Source of the DNA: an uncultured Bacillus sp.
Lineage (GTDB): Bacteria > Bacillota > Bacilli > Bacillales > DSM-1321
Reading direction: 5' to 3'
Assembly: GCA_934215995.1 (NCBI GenBank)
Contig: CAKQBC010000042.1
Location: 1 to 11,898 of the forward strand
DNA length: 11,898 nt
The position numbers and the translations under genes were made by a program. Under the pieces are notes generated by a model. It was given only the letters and a program-made list of their open reading frames with translations. It ran no database searches and was not told the DNA's origin. This document shows positions 7,589 to 11,898 of this stretch, piece after piece; position 1 is the stretch's first letter, and the number at the start of each line of letters is the position of its first letter.

Positions 7589-7616
7589 AATATACAGTAA
7601 GTGCTAAAAATTACAA
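7589..7616 (-). promoter_or_regulatory. Predicted SigA-type promoter for the leftward pilus operon
   Basis: On the minus strand TTGTAA (7616-7611), a 16-nt spacer, then TATATT (7594-7589). Transcription would begin about 16 nt upstream of the GTG-adjacent ribosome binding site and 20-odd nt before TTG 7566. The spacer is one short of ideal and the -35 is 4 of 6 bases matched, so strength is probably moderate. Confidence 0.5.
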
Positions 7617-7639
7617 TTATTACATTTGAAATTATTGTA
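7612..7639. repeat. Imperfect dyad across the divergent promoters, possible operator
   Basis: TACAATTATT (7612-7621) and AATTATTGTA (7630-7639) are inverted copies matching at 9 of 10 positions with an 8-bp spacer. The left arm covers most of the leftward -35 and the right arm touches the rightward TATAAT. The region is very AT-rich, so chance symmetry is a real possibility. Confidence 0.35.
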
Positions 7640-7643
7640 TAAT
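7638..7643 (+). promoter_or_regulatory. Predicted -10 element for the rightward minor pilin operon
   Basis: A perfect TATAAT about 30 bp upstream of the pilin start. The sequence 17 bp upstream (AATTAT at 7615-7620) is a poor -35, so this promoter may need an activator or may be weak. Its would-be -35 overlaps the -35 of the leftward promoter, so the two could compete for RNA polymerase. Confidence 0.45.
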
Positions 7644-7674
7644 AAATTGACAAGATTTGAAAGAAGGGACTATG

Positions 7675-8130
7675 ATGAAATATTTTCAGCTCCTTAAAAA
7701 AGCCCGCGGATTCACCCTGTTGGAGGTGCTGCTGTCCATCGCGATCCTCAGCATTATGTTTATGGCAGTTATGGGATTCTTCTCCCAATCTTTTAAATAC
7801 ACAAAACAGAACGAAAGTAAAACAGTCGGGGTCAATTTTGCTCGTAATGCCTTGAATTATATTGAGCATCAGGACTTCGAGAAAGTGAAGGCTCTGCCTG
7901 CTGATAAGAAACTATTGGATCAAGCTACTTGTGCTTCAGTCTCTGACCAGAAGTTTATGGTTAACTGCGCCAATATACTTAGCAGCGAGATTAATAATGT
8001 TCAATACGATGCAACGATTACGATCAATACGAAAAAAAATGAAGAGCTGTCCGATTTTCTCATTCCCGTCACAGTCCAAGTGAATTGGAACGATAATACG
8101 GTCGAGGTTGAAGGGGTGGTTAAAAAATGA
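7675..8130 (+). CDS. Type IV minor pilin, PilV/GspI-like, with class III signal peptide
   Basis: A 151-residue minor pilin. The leader MKYFQLLKKARG is cut by prepilin peptidase before F13, giving FTLLEVLLSIAIL with the conserved Glu at +5 (E17) and a hydrophobic N-terminal helix to about residue 36. The C-terminal globular part contains exactly two cysteines (C86, C98), likely a disulfide, and ends in beta-rich sequence (VTVQVNWNDNTVEVEGV). Start: GAAGGG lies 6 nt before ATG 7675; ATG 7672 is a close alternative, and TTG 7657 has no ribosome site. Its stop overlaps the next start (ATGA). Minor pilins of this type usually join PilW- and PilX-like proteins in a complex that primes pilus assembly and sits at the tip; the PilV label comes from order and size and is approximate. 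Confidence 0.88.
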   Translation: MKYFQLLKKARGFTLLEVLLSIAILSIMFMAVMGFFSQSFKYTKQNESKTVGVNFARNALNYIEHQDFEKVKALPADKKLLDQATCASVSDQKFMVNCANILSSEINNVQYDATITINTKKNEELSDFLIPVTVQVNWNDNTVEVEGVVKK

Positions 8131-8738
8131 GGAAGCTGCTGAAATCTAAAGGCGGATTCACCCTGATCGAACTGCTGGCGACCATAACTGTATCTTCCAT
8201 TATTCTGACGGTTTTATATTCCATCTTTGCGACCGGCATCACACTCTATCAAAAAATTCAGGTGGAAGCCCAAATGAGGGATGATGCGGATTACATCGCC
8301 ACCATGATCCTGAACGAAATGTACGAAAATCCTCCCCGGTCCGTAAAAATTTATGAAGACACAGCCGAATCAAAGGAAGGAATTCAATTGATTCGCGCTG
8401 AAGAGAAAGTCGTCAACAAGTATCTTGTCGAAGACAGCCAGCAGGATGAAAAAACGATCCAAATCTTTTTTAAAGGCGGCAAGCTGTTCATCGAGAGGTC
8501 ACTGATCGGACAGCAAGAACCTGATGAGACAATTGAAATCGAATCGCCATCAGCAAAGATTGATCCGGACAAATCATTTATCACCCTCGGACAGGAAACA
8601 GGGAACTGTTCCGCGGACAGGAAAGAATGTGCGGCCGGTACAATTGAATTGCAGCTATTCATCATGCCGGACGAAGGTATGGCCGGTTCATTAATCAAAA
8701 GAGAACCATTGAAACTGAACAGTTCATTTGGTTTTTAG
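8127..8738 (+). CDS. Type IV minor pilin, PilW/GspJ-like, with class III signal peptide
   Basis: A 203-residue minor pilin. The leader MRKLLKSKGG is cut before F11, giving FTLIELLATITVSSIILTVL with Glu at +5 (E15). The helix runs to about residue 48 and is followed by a mixed alpha/beta domain. There are exactly two cysteines, C161 and C168 (GNCSADRKECAAG), in a position like the C-terminal disulfide loop of many pilins. The ATG overlaps the upstream stop by 4 bp, with AGGGGTGG 8 nt ahead, so translation is coupled. The larger size and second position match PilW or GspJ in minor-pilin operons. The mature protein should be extracytoplasmic and membrane-held until assembled. Confidence 0.88.
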   Translation: MRKLLKSKGGFTLIELLATITVSSIILTVLYSIFATGITLYQKIQVEAQMRDDADYIATMILNEMYENPPRSVKIYEDTAESKEGIQLIRAEEKVVNKYLVEDSQQDEKTIQIFFKGGKLFIERSLIGQQEPDETIEIESPSAKIDPDKSFITLGQETGNCSADRKECAAGTIELQLFIMPDEGMAGSLIKREPLKLNSSFGF

Positions 8739-8753
8739 AAGGGAGGGAACGAT

Positions 8754-10373
8754 ATGCTGCGCAATGAAAAGGGATCGGCTTTGCTGACCGTGATGATCAT
8801 GCTGCTCGTTTTTACAACACTGGGCCTTGTCCTCCTGTCCGTCAGCATTAACGGAGCCAAAAGAACGGCTGTCCGTGAGGAAGAGATCGTCACGAACATT
8901 GAAGCGCTGACCAACCTGAAGGAAGGCGTCGCCCAGATTCAAAACTATATTGCTAAAGAAAACGAAAAATCACTTGCCAAGCAGATGAGCCTGCTGGATA
9001 TGAATACGTACGATTATGATCAGGAAATTAATCGTTTCATAGATGAAATTAACTCAATAGGGTACACAATCACCAATCTCTCCAAGACACCTGAGTATCA
9101 AATCAGCATTGATTCCAGCCAAACAAGGGTGCTTGAAGTGAGCAACGATTATTACAGCCAGAAGGTGTATATAACCGCGACACCCAGTTTCCTGAAATAC
9201 GCAGTCGGTTCAAGAGGCGATCTGCATATAAATGGCTCCCTGCTCATCGACGGCCAAATTTATGCGAAAGATTCCCTGAACATCAGCAATTATGCCAACT
9301 ATGTATACAAGGGCACTCATTTGACAACCAAGACCGAGCTGCCTGCCGTCGAAGGCAGCAATACTGTGACTGTAGAAAAGGAAATGATTGAACTATGCGA
9401 TTCTACTTCAGCTTCATCTTGCTATGAGGCCAGCAAGTCCGGGTTTACACGTTCAGCCTCTTTGTGGAAGAAAATCACCTCTCCCCAGAAAGCATTTAGC
9501 CATGGGACTGTCGCCTATAACCTGGTTAAAGAGGATTTCATCGAAGTTGACCTGTACCAGACATTCATCGATAAGCTCGTCGTTGACAATCATTTTCCCG
9601 AAAATGTTTTTTCCAGAAAAATGGACAAACAGGAAATAAGGGATAGCCTGACAGCCCTATTCGAAGATATGGAGACAGGAAATTCCGGTTTTTCTATCGT
9701 GGATTCCCTCGCTGATATCAGCCAAGATCCTTTCACTGCTGAAACGTTTTACCATGAAGGGAATGCCAGATTGGAAACAGACGAATTGGTTCTTGGGGAC
9801 GATGACTGGTTAATCATCAACGGCAATGCCGACTTTGAAAGCGAAGGAGAAGAAAATCTGACGATCAAGGGAAATATATTGATTACAGGGGATGTGAATA
9901 TCGCCGGGAACCTTGAACTCGCCTCAGTCATGTACGCACTTGGGGATAATGCAGTGCTGAATAATGCTGATATTAACGGGGAAATGGATTCGAACAATAG
10001 TAACCCAACCTTCATATTCTTGACCGATGGAAATCTTGAAATTGCAAAAATCAATAAATTCGATTCCAGCTCAATTGAAACGAACTTCATCAGCGGCTTC
10101 ATCTATACTACTAAACAGGCTGAAATGTACGGTGTCGGTTCATTAATCCGAATAGACGGGGGCGTTTTTTCCGAAGGGGACCTGGTTTTGAACGGATATA
10201 GGGGTGAAGCGGAAGAAGATAGTTCCTCAAAATTAAAGCTTTCCTCTGCCGAGGATTATACTGCTTCCCGCTTCCGTGTAAAAAACAACAAACAACTATT
10301 CCTCGACCAGATGCATGCATTGCCTAGAGTAGATAAACTATCAACATTGACGGACAGAATCGAGAAAAAATAA
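8754..10373 (+). CDS. Large PilX-like minor pilin with predicted beta-solenoid region
   Basis: 539 residues, far longer than a Gram-negative PilX (about 150-200). The N-terminus MLRNEKG/SALLTVMIMLLVFTTLGL resembles PilX: short charged leader, Gly cleavage site, long helix, and no Glu at +5 (Thr12 instead). Residues ~36-110 are a helical stalk. Residues ~150-186 (GDLHINGSLLIDGQIYAKDSL) and ~350-480 (NLTIKGNILITGDVNIAGNL, LNNADINGEM, GVFSEGDLVLNG) show short hydrophobic/Gly/Asn repeats like a bactofilin-type right-handed beta-solenoid, interrupted by a helical insert at ~255-330. The only cysteines are C215 and C223. GGGAGGG lies about 7 nt before ATG 8754; the gap to the previous gene is 15 bp. 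It is last in the operon and probably a tip or assembly-priming subunit; by its size it could act as an adhesin. Confidence 0.83.
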   Translation: MLRNEKGSALLTVMIMLLVFTTLGLVLLSVSINGAKRTAVREEEIVTNIEALTNLKEGVAQIQNYIAKENEKSLAKQMSLLDMNTYDYDQEINRFIDEINSIGYTITNLSKTPEYQISIDSSQTRVLEVSNDYYSQKVYITATPSFLKYAVGSRGDLHINGSLLIDGQIYAKDSLNISNYANYVYKGTHLTTKTELPAVEGSNTVTVEKEMIELCDSTSASSCYEASKSGFTRSASLWKKITSPQKAFSHGTVAYNLVKEDFIEVDLYQTFIDKLVVDNHFPENVFSRKMDKQEIRDSLTALFEDMETGNSGFSIVDSLADISQDPFTAETFYHEGNARLETDELVLGDDDWLIINGNADFESEGEENLTIKGNILITGDVNIAGNLELASVMYALGDNAVLNNADINGEMDSNNSNPTFIFLTDGNLEIAKINKFDSSSIETNFISGFIYTTKQAEMYGVGSLIRIDGGVFSEGDLVLNGYRGEAEEDSSSKLKLSSAEDYTASRFRVKNNKQLFLDQMHALPRVDKLSTLTDRIEKK

Positions 10374-10386
10374 AAGGTATATGCAA

Positions 10387-10423
10387 AAAAGCCGAAACGC
10401 CAGTAAGCAGCGTTTCGGCTTTT
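10387..10423. terminator. Bidirectional rho-independent terminator between convergent genes
   Basis: A perfect stem of AAAAGCCGAAACGC (10387-10400) with GCGTTTCGGCTTTT (10410-10423) around a 9-nt loop. It is followed by a T-rich tract on the plus strand and preceded by an A-run that becomes a U-run on the minus strand. It lies 13 bp after the PilX-like stop and 22 bp after the ankyrin gene's stop, so it can end both transcripts. Confidence 0.92.
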
Positions 10424-10445
10424 GTTTATGCATGCAATAGTTCCA

Positions 10446-11264
10446 TTAATAATTTCGGAAAACAATCAATGCTTCCTCATCCCTATATTCCTTGGCTATA
10501 TCCATAGCTGTTTTCCCGTTCTCATTTGTAAAAGAAATACTCTCGGGCGCTTTTTCCAACAAGTACCCGTATAATTCACTACGCCCATTTTCCACCGCTA
10601 GGATCAAAAGCGATTTATGCTCATTGGATGCAGAAATCAAATTTGAATCAGATTCCGCAATCTGCTTTACCGTTTCGGCATCCCCCCGTATGACAGCTGC
10701 ATGAAGCGGATTGATTCCTTCTTCATTCTCGGCATAAACGTCTGCCCCATGGCTCAGCATAAGCGAAACGATATCAGAAGCCCCTTTATAGGCAGCGAGA
10801 TGTAATGGTGTGTTGCCATCCTCGTCCTTCATCTGAATCTCTTTTTTACCTTTTTCGATAATCAGTTCAAACAGTCCTGCGTATTCTTTCCGGTCTTCTT
10901 CTGACCAAGCCTGTATGTGGACTCCATCAAGCATTGCATGGGAAGCTGCCAGTAACAGGGGCTCCTCTTTTGTCGTCGCTCCTGATTCAATCAACAGCTT
11001 GGCGATGGTTGTCCTTTGCATCTCCAATGCCAGATGCAAGGGCGTTTTTTCATCTGTTTGTTGATGATTGATCAATTCAGGATGCTCTTCAATAAAAATT
11101 TTCACTTTATCCGGTCTATCCTGCTCAATGTAAGATATTAGCTCCCGGGTTAACTCTTTTTTTTCTTCTTCGGACGGTCCTTTGAATAACCAATACCCTC
11201 CGATAGCTAATGCAAGCAACAGGAAAGCACCAAGGGCAATGGCTGTTTTTTTGTGCAATTTCAT
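10446..11264 (-). CDS. Membrane-anchored ankyrin-repeat protein
   Basis: A 272-residue protein read from ATG 11264 (MKLHKKTAIAL), with AGGA close by and AAAGGGG further upstream. Extending to the ATG at 11327 would add 21 residues that run back across the upstream terminator, so I reject it. A basic N-end and a hydrophobic helix at 7-27 give an N-in, C-out signal anchor (or an uncleaved signal peptide), which would place the repeats outside the membrane. Ankyrin repeats are clear at about 72-100 (EKTPLHLALEMQRTTIAKLL), 149-179 (GNTPLHLAAYKGASDIVSLM), 183-211 and 215-246, with a degenerate repeat at ~104-145 carrying an insertion and a capping repeat from 249. Ankyrin repeats bind proteins; the partner is unknown. 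The gene converges on the pilin operon and has its own terminator, so a pilus link is not implied. Confidence 0.88.
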   Translation of the reverse strand: MKLHKKTAIALGAFLLLALAIGGYWLFKGPSEEEKKELTRELISYIEQDRPDKVKIFIEEHPELINHQQTDEKTPLHLALEMQRTTIAKLLIESGATTKEEPLLLAASHAMLDGVHIQAWSEEDRKEYAGLFELIIEKGKKEIQMKDEDGNTPLHLAAYKGASDIVSLMLSHGADVYAENEEGINPLHAAVIRGDAETVKQIAESDSNLISASNEHKSLLILAVENGRSELYGYLLEKAPESISFTNENGKTAMDIAKEYRDEEALIVFRNY

Positions 11265-11289
11265 GATTCCTGGCCCCTTTCGTACGGAG

Positions 11290-11304
11290 AATGCCAGTGG
11301 CATT
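11290..11304. repeat. Perfect 7-bp-arm palindrome upstream of the ankyrin gene
   Basis: AATGCCA-G-TGGCATT, symmetric around 11297. It sits in the ~50-bp gap between the upstream terminator and the ankyrin start, overlapping a weak TTGAAA-type -35 on the minus strand. It may be an operator, or just a small hairpin in the leader. Confidence 0.4.
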
Positions 11305-11315
11305 TCAATAAAATA

Positions 11316-11347
11316 AGGCCGGCTCATAGCTGAAATCGAGCCGGCCT
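11316..11347 (-). terminator. Rho-independent terminator of the Big_2 gene
   Basis: Perfect 10-bp GC-rich stem AGGCCGGCTC (11316-11325) and GAGCCGGCCT (11338-11347) with a 12-nt loop. Read on the minus strand it lies 6 nt after the Big_2 stop and is followed by TTATTTTATT. It separates that gene from the ankyrin gene downstream. Confidence 0.9.
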
Positions 11348-11353
11348 ATCAAG

Positions 11354-11898
11354 TCAATATTTATCTTTGTCCCGAACGCCATCCAATGTTTCTACGACTT
11401 TTATAGTTGTTTGTGCCGGGAAAGATTCTCCCTTGTCGTTCATAACTCGTATATCAACCGTTATTTCGCCGTAGCGTTTTCCGGTCACTATGCCTTCATT
11501 GTCTACAGTTGCAATATAGTCATTATCCCCGGTATAAATATGCTTTTCTATATCTGTAGCATCATTAGGAGTATACGTGATTGGTATCTTTATCGTCTTG
11601 CCTTTTTCTATTTTCAACTCACCCGGTACGGAAATTCCCAGCAATGGTTGGCCCACTTGGACTATTATGGTTGCTGTGATGTTGTCCCTCGGCCTTTGTT
11701 TTACCGGGGATACAGTTATTATCGTATCTCCTGTGCCTTTGGCTGTAATGACGCCTGTGTCCTTATTCACTTCCGCTACTGTCGGATCTGACGATTCCCA
11801 TTTTAATACTTTATAGGTGGCATTCAAAGGTTCAATCGTTACGGTTGCCGCTGGATGGACTGCCCCTTTTTTCATTTGAATAAGCGCGGGAGCAGCAG
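11354..11898 (-). CDS. C-terminal part of a bacterial Ig-like (Big_2) surface protein, N-terminus outside window
   Basis: The frame is open from the right edge to TGA at 11356-11354, 180 codons of which the last 173 follow an internal Met. That Met (11875) falls inside a domain and has no ribosome site, so it is not taken as the start. Two Big_2 domains are visible. The first has NATYKVLKWESSDPTVAEVN, then GVITAKGTGDTIITV. The second runs from LLGISVPGELKIEKGKTIKI through YIATVDNEGIVTGKRYGEITV to TIKVVE. The protein ends in a short charged tail with no LPXTG and no C-terminal TM helix. Big_2 domains are usual spacers in secreted or surface-bound adhesins and cell-wall proteins. The anchoring and the functional head must lie upstream, beyond the edge. 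Confidence 0.85.
   Translation of the reverse strand, partial: AAPALIQMKKGAVHPAATVTIEPLNATYKVLKWESSDPTVAEVNKDTGVITAKGTGDTIITVSPVKQRPRDNITATIIVQVGQPLLGISVPGELKIEKGKTIKIPITYTPNDATDIEKHIYTGDNDYIATVDNEGIVTGKRYGEITVDIRVMNDKGESFPAQTTIKVVETLDGVRDKDKY

Noticed and set aside
7657..7674. TTG start at 7657 adding six residues to the first pilin
   Set aside because: It would include the ribosome site in the coding region; ATG 7675 gives a standard prepilin leader.
7647..7676. TTGACA with 18-bp spacer to TATGAT, a textbook-looking promoter
   Set aside because: The -10 contains the pilin start codon, so the transcript would begin inside the gene without its ribosome site.
7567..7869. N-terminal extension of the acidic TM protein to an ATG at 7869
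   Set aside because: It runs antisense through the clear class III signal peptide of the pilin gene and has no ribosome site; GAGGTG plus TTG at 7566 explains the start.
11265..11327. ATG at 11327 as start of the ankyrin protein
   Set aside because: The extra 21 residues would overlap the palindrome and stem of the upstream terminator and displace the signal anchor from the N-terminus.

Overview
The window looks like chromosomal DNA of a low-to-mid GC Gram-positive bacterium, most likely a Bacillaceae-type Firmicute. The support is strong AGG/GGTG-type ribosome binding sites in front of nearly every gene, use of TTG starts, SigA-like AT-rich promoter sequence, VanW/G5 and Big_2 surface domains, and no sign of outer-membrane secretin genes. 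I cannot name the species.

The dominant content is a type IV pilus (T4P) locus arranged as two divergent transcription units around an AT-rich control region at about 7567-7671. Leftward (minus strand), in transcription order, are: a three-TM protein with a long acidic, internally repeated cytoplasmic tail (5977-7566); a two-domain PRC-barrel protein (5162-5947); a membrane-anchored VanW/G5 wall-side protein with an acidic tail (3773-5140); the extension ATPase PilB with an N-terminal MshEN domain (2055-3719); the retraction ATPase PilT (1004-2044); and the platform protein PilC (1-1003, cut by the window edge). Gaps are 0-53 bp, so this reads as one operon. Rightward (plus strand) are three tightly coupled minor pilin genes: PilV-like (7675-8130), PilW-like (8127-8738) and a large PilX-like protein with a predicted beta-solenoid region (8754-10373). 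They end at a strong bidirectional terminator (10387-10423).

Beyond the pilus genes, on the minus strand, are a membrane-anchored ankyrin-repeat protein (10446-11264), a rho-independent terminator (11316-11347), and the C-terminal part of a bacterial Ig-like (Big_2) surface protein that runs off the right edge (11354-11898).

How it may work: PilB (gated by cyclic di-GMP if the MshEN domain binds it) and PilT drive extension and retraction through PilC. The minor pilins would prime assembly or form the tip. The three upstream proteins (acidic-tail TM protein, PRC-barrel, VanW/G5) are not part of the textbook T4P core. They are the best candidates here for a little-described Gram-positive module that couples the motor to the membrane and passes the pilus through thick peptidoglycan. 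PilT separates this system from the ComG competence pseudopilus, which has only a GspE-type ATPase.

One caution: the first ~36 bases are about 83% GC and the PilC translation there stops resembling the family, so the left end may be chimeric or a genuine junction.
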